Of a stretch of DNA of 64,000 bases, positions 36,513-45,633 are shown piece by piece (the stretch's first letter is position 1; the number at the start of each line of letters is the position of its first letter). A program made the translations under genes and the position numbers. The DNA is from Muribaculaceae bacterium (GTDB lineage: Bacteria > Pseudomonadota > Alphaproteobacteria > Rs-D84), in assembly GCA_023665245.1 (NCBI GenBank), contig JAMPEH010000002.1, forward strand, positions 62,001 to 126,000, in the 5' to 3' direction. Below the pieces are notes generated by a model. The model searched no databases, was not told the origin of the DNA, and saw only the letters and a program-made list of their open reading frames with translations.

Positions 36513-36907
36513 TGGAATGCATAACTAAAAATATTGAACAAACGCGTGCCTGGGCACAGGAATTTGCAAAAACATTGCATGCGCCGGTGACGATTGCGTT
36601 GCATGGTGATTTGGGTATGGGTAAATCTGAGATTGCACGTACAATTATACACACGTTGCGCGGGGCGGATACTGTCGTCCCCAGTCCGACATTTACCATT
36701 GTACAATCATATGATGGGATTTCACACTTTGACCTGTATCGTGTGTCAGATGCATCAGAACTGGTGGAAATCGGTTTAGATTATGCAATTGCAAATGATA
36801 TTACGTTGATTGAGTGGCCAGATATTGCAGCCAACATGTTGCCACCAGATACGGTGCATATTTATATTACCGAAGCCGGCACAGGTCGTAAAATAGTTGT
36901 GAAGTAA
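36512..36907 (+). CDS. tsaE: tRNA t6A biosynthesis ATPase TsaE
   Basis: A 131-residue P-loop protein: GDLGMGKSE (near residue 31), SPTFTIVQSY, HFDLYRV, and LIEWPD, the family's order of motifs. TsaE helps TsaB-TsaD put threonylcarbamoyl groups on A37 of tRNAs. Size is typical (about 130-160). It ends before a strong terminator. Confidence 0.93.
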   Translation: MECITKNIEQTRAWAQEFAKTLHAPVTIALHGDLGMGKSEIARTIIHTLRGADTVVPSPTFTIVQSYDGISHFDLYRVSDASELVEIGLDYAIANDITLIEWPDIAANMLPPDTVHIYITEAGTGRKIVVK

Positions 36908-36927
36908 AATGTTATTGTTGGTAAAAA

Positions 36928-36958
36928 AACACCGGCGTATGCCGGTGTTTATATTTTT
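36928..36958. terminator. Terminator between convergent genes
   Basis: Stem AACACCGGC/GCCGGTGTT with loop GTAT and T-rich tail on the + strand and A/T-rich flank on the other. Confidence 0.85.
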
Positions 36959-37430
36959 AGCGTGTTTTGATTTTCATCAATGAATCGCGACGTGCACGCA
37001 ACATATCTTGTTCATTATATAATGCGTGGAATTCGTCATGGTGATTTTTTACGATTTGTTCCTTTACATGATTTGCGTTCATTATAGAATCAATCAGCAG
37101 TGAACCAATTTTTTTGTTAAACGCCTTGATTCTGACACTGTCTTTTGGGGATGTCTTTTTTACTTTGTTTAACCCTTGTTTGTAATGGGTGATTTTTTCG
37201 GATAATTCGATAGACCGTGGGTTGCGTGGCAAAGAATCCAATGCCAATGAATCTGTCTGTTGTACCAGTATGGTCAGTTTTTGTTCCACAGATTCCAGTT
37301 TTGCATCAGTGTCAGCCAATTCGGCATCAACATTGGTGTTTTTCTGTTCACCGCATGCCGCCATCAATAAAGGCAAAATTGAGCACAATGCTGTTTTTTT
37401 AAGATTGATTAATATTATGTTTTTGTTCAT
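36957..37430 (-). CDS. Putative lipoprotein with coiled coil
   Basis: A 157-residue lipoprotein from the ATG at 37430, which has the strong ribosome site AAAGGAG; a longer in-frame start at 37538 has none. The lipobox is LLMAACG. The mature part is highly helical (ELADTDAKLESVEQKLTILV, then a long charged helix to the C-terminus), a likely coiled coil. No family recognised. Confidence 0.65.
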   Translation of the reverse strand: MNKNIILINLKKTALCSILPLLMAACGEQKNTNVDAELADTDAKLESVEQKLTILVQQTDSLALDSLPRNPRSIELSEKITHYKQGLNKVKKTSPKDSVRIKAFNKKIGSLLIDSIMNANHVKEQIVKNHHDEFHALYNEQDMLRARRDSLMKIKTR

Positions 37431-37560
37431 ATCGAACTCCTTTGGGTTAGAAGTATTTTTAGTATAGTACAAAATAATCAATCTGTCTATGCTTTTGTGG
37501 GGGCTGGAACGATGACGTTTTTTATTAATATTAGACATCGTTTTTGTTATAATAAGTACG

Positions 37561-37745
37561 TCACGATGATTTTTCGTGATGGGGTGTCGTAACCCGTTTT
37601 AGATGCGTCACATGATTGTGTGATGAAAATACTCCTGCCTGGTCAAAAGGGTGGGAGGGTGGTTGAATATACAAGAATATGCCACACTATCTCATCTAAA
37701 ATAGTTACGAACCTCCCACCACCGAATATATGGTGGTTTTGTTTT
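37561..37745 (+). promoter_or_regulatory. Pseudoknotted leader RNA, copy 4
   Basis: A -10 TATAAT lies at 37548-37553. Hairpin 1 TCACGA/TCGTGA (37561-37579); hairpin 2 GGG-TGTCGTAA-CCC (37582-37595); A TTTTAGATG 37597-37605; an extra hairpin TCACA/TGTGA (37608-37623); b0 37632-37639 pairs with B; B GGTGGGAGG 37650-37658; A' CATCTAAAA 37693-37701 (9 bp perfect); B' CCTCCCACC 37712-37720 (9 bp perfect); terminator hairpin ACCACC/GGTGGT (37718-37737) with TTTTGTTTT. The clearest example of the interleaved A-B-A'-B' pairing. Confidence 0.8.
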
Positions 37746-37764
37746 ATAAAAAGGGAAAATAACG

Positions 37765-39378
37765 ATGCGAAAATTGTTTATATTGATGTTATTGTGTGTT
37801 GCACCAATTGCGTCATGGGCGGATTGTGGGGCGCGTTCCATTCAACTTTCAAAAGGTTGGTGGAATGACGATTTGTCTGATAATGATTTATTATTCACAT
37901 CGCAATCCACCCAGCAAGATTTAGCTATTAAATATGAAGAACAAAAAAGGAGAACTCCTGGTAAAGGGGCTATAACTATGGTTAGTTTCAGTACCACACG
38001 TGGCAGTGTGTATATGTGTGGTCACGGCTGTGACAGGGGAACATTGGTTCTGGCGCATTCCGGATGGCGTTTCAAAAATGCAGATATATCCGGTGATGTG
38101 TTATATAAATGCGATGGTGCAATTGATAAAGAATGGGTGGCATACAGTTTACCTGTATGTACTGCAACTAATTTGAAGTCGGCGAATATAAACAATGCCA
38201 CAAATCATGATATTTATGTAAATGGTAATGGTTTTTGCAAAATGTCACGCGAATTCTTGCAGAAAAAAGAAAAATGCTTACAGGCAAACGGTTCTAAAAA
38301 TTTAACAGATTCTTACAAGATTGGTGACGTTATGGCCTGGTGGGATGACAAGACTGGAATATGCGAGTGTCGTGAATTTTTAGTAAACGGTTTTTCTGGT
38401 AAACCATCGTGGCAAACCAGTATGAATTATACGTGGAATGGTACCGCCTGTGTCGGCAATGGGCAAAAAACACAACAAAGTGCACAATATGCGCAACAGA
38501 ATACAAATGCCTGCAAATTAAAAGATAATACGGTTTTATTAGTTGGCAAGGCAAAAAAGTTAAATGGGGCCGATTGTGTAAAATATGTTGATGATAAATA
38601 TATTATGGAAAAACAAAACGGCACTGCATTTGAAGTCGTATGCAGGTCAGGGGCGGTTGCCGTATGCAAGGCTACGGCATGTAAACAGAACTATACCGTA
38701 GATAATGGCACAGGCAAATGCATAAAAAATAAATCTGAACAAAAGACATCTGCCACAGGGACAAAGAAAAGCACAACATCAAATGTGAACGCAAAATCGA
38801 CAAATGAATCTGATAAAAACATAACCACAACAACAGAACCAGAAACAGCAACAGACGATGAACTAACGTCAGAAGAGCCAGAAGAAACAAAACAAGAAAT
38901 CGTACAATTTACGTGTGATAATGATGCACTGGTCCAGGTTGCAGTGTGGCGCAACACATATTCTGATGTGTCTGATATTGCAAGCCCAGCGGATGCGTTG
39001 GTACAATATTGCGGGCGTGATGATGCCGATGCGTCTGGGTTTAATATGCGATATAATAATTTATTGCAAATGGTTGAATTGCAGCAGCAATCGTTGCAAA
39101 CGGCGGATTCTTTAAGAAAAAATATTGCGCTGATGGCAGATAATTTAAATTCATTTAATTTTGAAAAAAGCCATTGGAAAACCGCCAGCGGTAATTTTAA
39201 CGGGGCGCGCCTTGCATCTGATTCAATCGCGGGTGTTGTGTTGGGAACCATTGGTGGTGTTGTCACCAGTAATGTCATAAAAAAGAATCAGACCAAACAT
39301 GGGTTTGAAGACATTAGATGTGTAATCGGCGGCCAGACAGTTGCGGATTATGCGGATGATTTTGTCGTTGGCCAATAA
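37765..39378 (+). CDS. Large Cys-rich secreted protein
   Basis: A 537-residue protein with a signal peptide (MRKLFILMLLCVAPIASWA). The N-terminal 320 residues hold about twenty cysteines in spaced pairs (MCGHGCDRG, GICECREF, CKATACKQNY), then a low-complexity Ser/Thr/Glu linker (about 325-385), then a helical part ending in DSIAGVVLGTIGGVVTSNVIKK, a Gly-rich hydrophobic hairpin that may enter a membrane. The order suggests a surface adhesin or matrix protein. Behind leader RNA copy 4, with ribosome site AAGGGAAAA. No known family. Confidence 0.6.
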   Translation: MRKLFILMLLCVAPIASWADCGARSIQLSKGWWNDDLSDNDLLFTSQSTQQDLAIKYEEQKRRTPGKGAITMVSFSTTRGSVYMCGHGCDRGTLVLAHSGWRFKNADISGDVLYKCDGAIDKEWVAYSLPVCTATNLKSANINNATNHDIYVNGNGFCKMSREFLQKKEKCLQANGSKNLTDSYKIGDVMAWWDDKTGICECREFLVNGFSGKPSWQTSMNYTWNGTACVGNGQKTQQSAQYAQQNTNACKLKDNTVLLVGKAKKLNGADCVKYVDDKYIMEKQNGTAFEVVCRSGAVAVCKATACKQNYTVDNGTGKCIKNKSEQKTSATGTKKSTTSNVNAKSTNESDKNITTTTEPETATDDELTSEEPEETKQEIVQFTCDNDALVQVAVWRNTYSDVSDIASPADALVQYCGRDDADASGFNMRYNNLLQMVELQQQSLQTADSLRKNIALMADNLNSFNFEKSHWKTASGNFNGARLASDSIAGVVLGTIGGVVTSNVIKKNQTKHGFEDIRCVIGGQTVADYADDFVVGQ

Positions 39379-39404
39379 TCCCTAGGAAAAGGTGCCTGTT
39401 GAGA

Positions 39405-39545
39405 ATATGGCGGTTTTGCGGCATATTTATGATGGTTGCAAAGGCAACTGTGTGATGTAAAAAATCGCACAACATGCACCGCACAAAAAGGGCTTTTCAA
39501 ACAGTCCCGAACCCACATCCCTATGGATTCAAATGAATTCATAAA
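39405..39545 (-). other. Degenerate relative of the leader RNA 5' half
   Basis: Read on the - strand, AATCCATA-GGGA-TGTGGGTT is hairpin 1 with the same GGGA loop as copies 2 and 5, followed by TTCGGGACTGTTTGAAAAGCCC as hairpin 2. I find no convincing A/B pseudoknot after it and no gene for it to lead, so it may be a decayed or distinct RNA. Nothing else is seen in 39379-39562. Confidence 0.4.
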
Positions 39546-39562
39546 ATGCGTTGCAATGTAAA

Positions 39563-39590
39563 ATCCCGCGATACCTTCGCGGGATTTTTA
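39563..39590 (+). terminator. Strong intrinsic terminator
   Basis: Stem ATCCCGCGA/TCGCGGGAT followed by TTTTTA. Confidence 0.85.
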
Positions 39591-39598
39591 TTGTCGTA

Positions 39599-39711
39599 AT
39601 GTGGTTTATGTGTTTGGTATCAACAACGCAGTTATAGTTTTGTGTACGAGTTAGGTTTTGTGAATTTTTTTTGCAGTGAATTCTGTATAGGTGGTAAACA
39701 TAGCGAACTAT
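39599..39711 (+). repeat. Left-edge repeat of the restriction-modification island
   Basis: Diverged copy of 20151-20265: both have ATGTGGTTTA, GTACGAGTTAG, GCAGTGAA, TCTGTA and GCGAACTATC in order and at similar spacing. It lies just before the island, as its partner lies just before the HTH mini-element. From 39712 to 39917 I see only AT-rich sequence that may hold the island promoter. Confidence 0.65.
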
Positions 39712-39917
39712 CTGTTCTTTATGCATGTCTCCAGAATAAAAAACTCATGTTTGTCAGGCATTTTTTTTTGTGGGGATGCACAGAAATTTTATACCCGCTT
39801 GTGATTGTATGGTAATATATAAATATTGTTAAAAAGCATAGTTCGTTCGTAATATTTATATATTGTAAAATTATTGTGATTGACTTTGGTGAAAAATGCT
39901 GGTATTTTATTAGTGTT

Positions 39918-40475
39918 ATGCAAGCGAAAACATTAAAACAAATTTCGAGTATTAAATCTGGATACGCCTTTCGTGGGGCGATTGTGGGTAATGCTGTTTC
40001 TGGGGTGCGTGTAATTCAGCCGCGGGATATTATAACGAATAACATATTGGATTTGGTAATAAGAAAAACAGAGAATTGTTTTTGTGGGTGTTTGTTGAAT
40101 CCGGGGGATGTTTTAATTACAAATCGTGGCACAATACGGGCGATGGTATTTCGTGAGAAGTTTAAGGCAATAGCAACAAGTGCTGTTTTTATTTTGCGTG
40201 TTTCGGATGTTGTATTGCCTGAATATTTGGCGGTGTATATCAATTCAGAAATGGGTCAGCATCAGATAAAAATGCGCCAAGAATTGTCCACGGTTGCGGC
40301 CCTGACGGTACGGCAGGTTGCGGAACTTGTGGTTCCGATTCCGGCGATGGATGTGCAAGAAAAATTGGTGCGTTTATATGAATTACAACAGCGTCAAAAA
40401 AATTTACAAAATGAATTAATTGTTTTAAGAGATAAAATTTTTAACAATACACTCAAGGGGGTATTAAATGGCTAA
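39918..40475 (+). CDS. Single-domain (half) type I specificity subunit
   Basis: A 185-residue protein with one target-recognition domain (about residues 5-150) and one helical dimerisation stretch at the end (QEKLVRLYELQQRQKNLQNELI), instead of the two of each in a full HsdS. Half-size S subunits can dimerise to rebuild a specificity unit. It overlaps hsdM by 8 bases. A complete hsdS lies downstream at 43815, so the locus has two candidates to guide one methylase. ATG 39918 has a poor ribosome site. Confidence 0.7.
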   Translation: MQAKTLKQISSIKSGYAFRGAIVGNAVSGVRVIQPRDIITNNILDLVIRKTENCFCGCLLNPGDVLITNRGTIRAMVFREKFKAIATSAVFILRVSDVVLPEYLAVYINSEMGQHQIKMRQELSTVAALTVRQVAELVVPIPAMDVQEKLVRLYELQQRQKNLQNELIVLRDKIFNNTLKGVLNG

Positions 40476-41973
40476 AGTTACGCAGGATGAGTTGAATAAA
40501 TTACTGTGGTCGGCGGCGGATTCGGCACGTGGCACGGTTGATGGCGGGGTTTTTAAAGATTATGTATTATCGCTGTTGTTTTATAAGTATATGAGCGATA
40601 TGCATGTTGCTGAACGTAAAAAATTGATTGCGCGTTATGGTGGTGATGTGATTCGTGTTAAAATGCGGTTAAAGAATGCGCGTTTTGTAATGCCAGATGA
40701 TGCCAGTTTTTACGATGTTTATGCACAACAGTCTGCGGATAATATTGGCGAAATATTAAATGTTGCGTTACAAAAAATAGAAGATGCCAACGAAGAAAAA
40801 TTACGTGATATTTTCACGGTTGATTTTAATTCACAGGCTATTTTGGGTCCAACGGTCCAGCGTAACAAGATGATACGCGATTTGTTAAATGACTTTAATC
40901 GTGTTGATTTAAGTGATGTTGATGATGATATTTTGGGCAATGCATATATGTATATGATTGAACGCTTTGGTACAGATGCGGGCAAAAAGGCCGGGGAATT
41001 TTATTCGCCGCGCAGTTTATGTAAATTGGTGGCGCGTTTGGCGGCACCGTCCGATGGAAATCGCATTTGTGATCCTGCGTGCGGTTCGGGTGGATTGTTG
41101 TTGCTTGCCGGGGCCGAGGTTGAAAAAACAGGTTCTAAAAATTATGCATTATACGGTCAGGAAAAAACCGGGGCAACGTATAACCTGGCACGAATGAATA
41201 TGTTTCTGCATGGAATGGATTCGGCACGTATTGAATGGGGTGATACATTAAATAACCCACTGTTGCGTGATGGAAATGGACTGATGAAATTTGATGTCGT
41301 TGTGGCGAATCCACCGTTTTCGTTGGATAAGTGGGGTGACAAATCACTGGAAAATGATAAATATAATCGTTTTTGGCGCGGTATGCCGCCGGCCAGCAAG
41401 GGCGATTATGCATTTATTTCCCATATGATTGAAACGGCAAAGGTAAAAGAGGGGCGTGTGGCGGTAATTGTCCCGCATGGTGTTCTGTTCCGTGGCGCGG
41501 CCGAGGGGCGAATTCGTCGTGCATTGATAGAAGAAAATTTGCTTGATGCGGTTATTGGTCTGCCGGCGGGGCTGTTCCAAACCACGGGGATCCCAGTGGC
41601 AATATTGATATTTGACCGCACGCGAGAGGTGGGTGGCAAAAACGAAAATCGCAAGGATGTTTTGTTTATTGATGCCAGTCGCGAATTTGTATCGGAAAAG
41701 AAGCAAAACCAGTTGTCCGATGAAAATATTGAAAAAATTGTGAACACATATCGTAATCGTGCAGAGGTTGAAAAATATTCACACATAGCATCGCCACAGG
41801 AAATTGCGGATAATGATTTCAACCTGAATATTCCACGCTATGTTGATACGTTTGAAGAAGAGAAAACGGTGGACATCCCAGCGACCTGTGCGCGTATTGC
41901 AGAGATAGAGGCCGAACTTGCCAAAACCACCGCCGAGATGGATAAGTATTTGAAAGAATTAGGAATAAAATAA
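40468..41973 (+). CDS. hsdM: Type I restriction-modification methylase HsdM
   Basis: A 501-residue N6-adenine methyltransferase: an N-terminal helical domain, SAM-binding ICDPACGSGGLLL (near residue 200) and catalytic NPPF (near 280), then a helical end with a coiled stretch. With HsdS it methylates the target, with HsdR it cuts unmethylated DNA. The order here is half-hsdS, hsdM, rhuM, HEPN gene, hsdS, HEPN-like gene, hsdR, ygjP-like, all on one strand with small gaps or overlaps. Confidence 0.95.
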   Translation: MAKVTQDELNKLLWSAADSARGTVDGGVFKDYVLSLLFYKYMSDMHVAERKKLIARYGGDVIRVKMRLKNARFVMPDDASFYDVYAQQSADNIGEILNVALQKIEDANEEKLRDIFTVDFNSQAILGPTVQRNKMIRDLLNDFNRVDLSDVDDDILGNAYMYMIERFGTDAGKKAGEFYSPRSLCKLVARLAAPSDGNRICDPACGSGGLLLLAGAEVEKTGSKNYALYGQEKTGATYNLARMNMFLHGMDSARIEWGDTLNNPLLRDGNGLMKFDVVVANPPFSLDKWGDKSLENDKYNRFWRGMPPASKGDYAFISHMIETAKVKEGRVAVIVPHGVLFRGAAEGRIRRALIEENLLDAVIGLPAGLFQTTGIPVAILIFDRTREVGGKNENRKDVLFIDASREFVSEKKQNQLSDENIEKIVNTYRNRAEVEKYSHIASPQEIADNDFNLNIPRYVDTFEEEKTVDIPATCARIAEIEAELAKTTAEMDKYLKELGIK

Positions 41974-41986
41974 AAGGGAAAGTGCA

Positions 41987-43000
41987 ATGACAAGAACGGC
42001 GGATAATCAACTGGTTATGTTTAATGCCCCTGATGGAGGAATTGCATTAGAGGTTCTGTTTGCAGATAATAATGTATGGTTGTCGCAAAAAAAGATATCT
42101 GAATTATATGATACAACACCCCAAAATATCATTATGCATTTAAAGAACATTTATGCCGCTAATGAATTGGATGAAGGGGCAACTTGTAAGGAATCCTTAC
42201 AAGTTCAAAATGAAGGCAACAGGCAAGTTAGTCGTCATATAAAATTATACTCGTTAGAAGCTATATTGGCCGTTGGGTATCGTGTAAATTCACCACGTGG
42301 TATTCAATTCAGGCAATGGGCAACGGAAATCTTGCATAATTATGTATATAAGGGTTTTGCTATTGATTCTGATCGCTTTAAATATGGTTCAAAATTCAGT
42401 ACTCGTTTTTTTGATGAGTTATTGGAAGAAATTCGTGATATTCGTGCATCAGAACGAATGGCGTATCAAAAAATTACCGATATTTATGCGACCAGTATTG
42501 ATTACTTCAAAGATGCTGAAATAACCAAAATGTTCTTTGCTACGGTTCAAAATAAACTGCATTTTGCAATTACTGGTCATACCGCTGCAGAAATTATAGT
42601 GAAACGTGCCAACAGTAAACAACCAAATATGGGATTGACAACGTGGAAGCGTGCGCCAAAGGGAAAAATTATGCTGTCTGATGCGGTTGTTGCAAAAAAT
42701 TATTTGAAACAAGACGAAATATCCCATTTGAATCGTATCGTTTCAATGTATATAGACTATGCGGAATTACAGGCGGCGCGTCATATTCCGATGAAAATGG
42801 CAGATTGGGCAGATAAATTAAATGCCTTTTTGCAGTTTAACGAATATGATATTTTGAACAATGCTGGCAAGGTAAGTCATGCAGTTGCAGAAAAACTGGC
42901 AACCCAAGAATACGAAAAATTCAGACCGATTCAAGATGCCAAGTATATCTCTGATTTTGATCGTGAAGTAGAAAAATTGGAAAAGAATTTAATGAAATAA
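41987..43000 (+). CDS. RhuM-family protein
   Basis: A 337-residue protein with the RhuM pattern: VWLSQKKISELYDTTPQNIIMHLKNIY at the front (a helix-turn-helix), then the SVQNEGNRQVSRHIKLYSLEAILAVGYRVNSPRGIQFRQWAT region, split here as QVSRHIKLYSLE and GYRVNSPRGIQFRQW. RhuM proteins are very often found in type I restriction loci and mobile islands; their role is not known. Ribosome site AAAAGGGAAAG. Confidence 0.85.
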   Translation: MTRTADNQLVMFNAPDGGIALEVLFADNNVWLSQKKISELYDTTPQNIIMHLKNIYAANELDEGATCKESLQVQNEGNRQVSRHIKLYSLEAILAVGYRVNSPRGIQFRQWATEILHNYVYKGFAIDSDRFKYGSKFSTRFFDELLEEIRDIRASERMAYQKITDIYATSIDYFKDAEITKMFFATVQNKLHFAITGHTAAEIIVKRANSKQPNMGLTTWKRAPKGKIMLSDAVVAKNYLKQDEISHLNRIVSMYIDYAELQAARHIPMKMADWADKLNAFLQFNEYDILNNAGKVSHAVAEKLATQEYEKFRPIQDAKYISDFDREVEKLEKNLMK

Positions 43001-43022
43001 TTAATGTTGTAAAGGAGCAGAA

Positions 43023-43796
43023 ATGGATTATAAAGAAATTAAAGACGAGTTGCACGCATTGTTGCATGATTTTGCAGATGTCAAACATGCATACGTTTAT
43101 CAGCATATGTCTGCCTTTGTAATAGATGATGATAATAAAAATGCATTGAGGAAATTAAAAAATGTTAATATACCTCATCGGTATCATTCTGTGTATACAC
43201 GAGCATTGAAAGCTGTAAAAGTATTCATTCCTGACAGGTATCAAGATTTTATTTATCTTTATGCTAATCCAAACCGCAAGAAAGATTTCTCTTTAGACTC
43301 ATACGATATATCTTTAGGGTTAACAGGGATAACAAAAACAATACAGGAGGAAGCATATATTAGACAAATGTATACATTATTAGATTTACAAGAAGGAATA
43401 TTGAGGAGTATTCTTCCTACATTAGATTCTAAACTTTTTGATATTCAAGGTGAAATACAGTATGAATTATTTATGCGAGAACTTGATGCTGCCGAACATT
43501 TGTTAAAAAATAAGTTTGTACGAGCGGCTGGTGCTATGGCGGGTGTTGCTCTGGAGGCTCATTTAAAAAGTGTGTGTCTAAATAGAAATATCAAAATAAC
43601 TAAACGTGACGATTTGTCAAAATATAATGATTACCTAAAGTCAGAAAGTATTATAGACCAACCAAAATGGCGCAAAATTCAATATTTAACAGATATTCGG
43701 AATGCATGCGATCATAAGCGAGATGCGGAACCAACAAAAGAGCAAGTTGCAGAATTGATAAATGGAACGAAGCAAATAATTTCAGAAGTGTTATGA
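43023..43796 (+). CDS. HEPN-domain protein in the type I island
   Basis: A 257-residue protein. The C-terminal half (about residues 150-257) is helical with AAGAMAGVALEAHLKSVC and, near residue 228, RNACDHKRD, which gives the R-x4-H signature of HEPN ribonucleases. The N-terminal half is unlike known families. HEPN proteins in restriction islands commonly serve as abortive-infection RNases; here this is inference from the motif and place. Ribosome site AAAGGAG. Confidence 0.6.
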   Translation: MDYKEIKDELHALLHDFADVKHAYVYQHMSAFVIDDDNKNALRKLKNVNIPHRYHSVYTRALKAVKVFIPDRYQDFIYLYANPNRKKDFSLDSYDISLGLTGITKTIQEEAYIRQMYTLLDLQEGILRSILPTLDSKLFDIQGEIQYELFMRELDAAEHLLKNKFVRAAGAMAGVALEAHLKSVCLNRNIKITKRDDLSKYNDYLKSESIIDQPKWRKIQYLTDIRNACDHKRDAEPTKEQVAELINGTKQIISEVL

Positions 43797-43814
43797 TGGC
43801 GAAGGGATCTCGGA

Positions 43815-45020
43815 ATGCAAAGAGTTAATATTCCAAAGGGTTGGGAAAGTAAAAAATTGAGCACTATAGGCCAGATTGTATCTGGTGGAACACCCGACAC
43901 GGATAATATAGAGTATTGGAATGGTGATGTCGCATGGCTAACCCCATCTGAAGTGTCTGGTTGTGATACAAAATATTTGTCTGATACAGTGCGCTATATA
44001 ACAGATAGTGGGCTACAAAAAAGCTCTGCCATACTGTTACCAGAAAAAACTCTAATTATTTGTACGCGTGCCACAATTGGCGATTGTTGTATAAATAGTG
44101 TGCCAATGTGCACAAACCAGGGATTTAAATCTATAATATCATCAGACGCATCTGTTGAATTTTTATATTATGTTGTAAAACATAATAAGAACGCTTTTAT
44201 ACGAAAAGCTTGTGGGAGTACATTTTTAGAAATTTCAAAAAAAGATGTAGAAAATTTGACTTTTGCAATCCCGCCATTGTCCGAGCAGGAAAAGATTGCG
44301 GAGATTTTAAGTTGTTGGGATGATGCGATTGAGCAGTTACAGAATCTGATCGCAGAAAAGAAAGAATTAAAACGTGGTCTGATGCAACAACTGCTAACTG
44401 GCAAAAAGCGACTGCCTAGCTTTTCTAAACCGTGGGACAAAATAAAGCTATGTGTTATTTTACGTGAAATATCAGAAAAAACAATCGTTAATAACCAGCA
44501 CAAAGTATTATCTGTTACAAAAAACGGCGTCTGTTCACAAGAAGATTATTTTGATAAACAAATCGCAAGTGAAAATAATATAGGCTATAAAATTTTACAC
44601 AAACACAATTTAGTGTTTAGTCCTATGAATTTATGGATGGGCTCTTTGGGCTTTTCAGATTATGACATAGGAATAGTTAGCCCAGCATATAAAATTTTTA
44701 CAATAAACGAGGATATCGCAGATTACAGATTTTTAAAATATCTTATGATTACATCAAATATGATTTATCTGTACAGGGTAAATTCAGAAATAGGTGCAAG
44801 TATTGTTAGGAGAAACTTAGATTTAGAAGGCTTGTTGTCTTCTTGGGTGTTTTTTCCATGTTTAGAAGAACAACATGCAATTGCGGACATGCTTATGTCG
44901 GCGGATGCGGAAATCGACCTGCTGAATAAAAAATTAGATGTTTTGACAGAGCAGAAAAAGGGGCTGATGCAAAAATTGCTGACCGGTGAAATCAGGGTAA
45001 AGGTTGATGCACATGAATAG
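43815..45020 (+). CDS. hsdS: Type I specificity subunit HsdS
   Basis: A 401-residue protein with two target-recognition domains (about residues 5-150 and 205-350), each followed by a helical spacer with LSEQEKIAEILSCWDDAIEQLQNLIAEKKELKRGLMQQLLTG, here split as SEQEKIAEILSCWDDAI and KELKRGLMQQLLTG, and the second with KKGLMQKLLTGEIR. It decides the bipartite DNA target of the methylase and nuclease. Its stop overlaps the next gene. Confidence 0.92.
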   Translation: MQRVNIPKGWESKKLSTIGQIVSGGTPDTDNIEYWNGDVAWLTPSEVSGCDTKYLSDTVRYITDSGLQKSSAILLPEKTLIICTRATIGDCCINSVPMCTNQGFKSIISSDASVEFLYYVVKHNKNAFIRKACGSTFLEISKKDVENLTFAIPPLSEQEKIAEILSCWDDAIEQLQNLIAEKKELKRGLMQQLLTGKKRLPSFSKPWDKIKLCVILREISEKTIVNNQHKVLSVTKNGVCSQEDYFDKQIASENNIGYKILHKHNLVFSPMNLWMGSLGFSDYDIGIVSPAYKIFTINEDIADYRFLKYLMITSNMIYLYRVNSEIGASIVRRNLDLEGLLSSWVFFPCLEEQHAIADMLMSADAEIDLLNKKLDVLTEQKKGLMQKLLTGEIRVKVDAHE

Positions 45021-45633
45021 GGATTTTCAGATTTTTGAACAGATTAAAAATATTTTACAAGAGAATAACAAAGAAATTCGTGCGGGCACATCGTGGTTAA
45101 CGACTGTATATCGTGGGTTATGTAATCATCTATATTATTATATGGATGCCTATAAACTGTTATTTGAAAATGATAATTATTATGTGTGTAAAACGATAGA
45201 ACGTGCAATATTGGATTTGTATGTTAAAACACGTTGCTTAGTAATCGCTGAAAATATTGAAATGTTGGCTCAGGAACTGGTTAAAACTGGAAAAATTGAT
45301 AAACAGTATTTAAAACCTGATGTTATAAAAAATTGTAGTACTACATATTTATGTGAATATTTTGACGAACAAGATGGTAATGTTTTTTCAGAAGATGTGA
45401 ATACTGGTCAGAAAAGTGGTGTGTTAACAACCAAATACAGGGATGCGTGCAAATTTGTACATCCAGCATTTCCGTGTATTTGGTCTTATACAACAGATTC
45501 AAGGAACAATTGGCAAACTATTATACAAAATGATAGGGATGAGTTTATAGGGCTTGTTTTAAAGGAAAATTCATTATTGTCCATATTAAGTGGCAAGATT
45601 ATAGAAAATCAGAGAGGGGTTTCTGATGAGTAA
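45013..45633 (+). CDS. HEPN-like / DUF5677-like protein between hsdS and hsdR
   Basis: About 206 residues, helical. The motif YRDACKFVHPAFP near residue 140 fits R-x6-H, so it too may be a HEPN-fold protein; the general look (helical bundle, late Y-x-x-x-C-x-x-x-H) recalls DUF5677. ATG 45013 is preferred to 45007 for spacing from AAAGG. It overlaps hsdS by 8 bases and hsdR by 8, so it is translationally coupled to both. Confidence 0.6.
   Translation: MNRDFQIFEQIKNILQENNKEIRAGTSWLTTVYRGLCNHLYYYMDAYKLLFENDNYYVCKTIERAILDLYVKTRCLVIAENIEMLAQELVKTGKIDKQYLKPDVIKNCSTTYLCEYFDEQDGNVFSEDVNTGQKSGVLTTKYRDACKFVHPAFPCIWSYTTDSRNNWQTIIQNDRDEFIGLVLKENSLLSILSGKIIENQRGVSDE

Noticed and set aside
43023..43796. 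The HEPN protein as a toxin with its antitoxin
   Set aside because: No MNT-type nucleotidyltransferase partner is adjacent; the neighbours are RhuM and hsdS.
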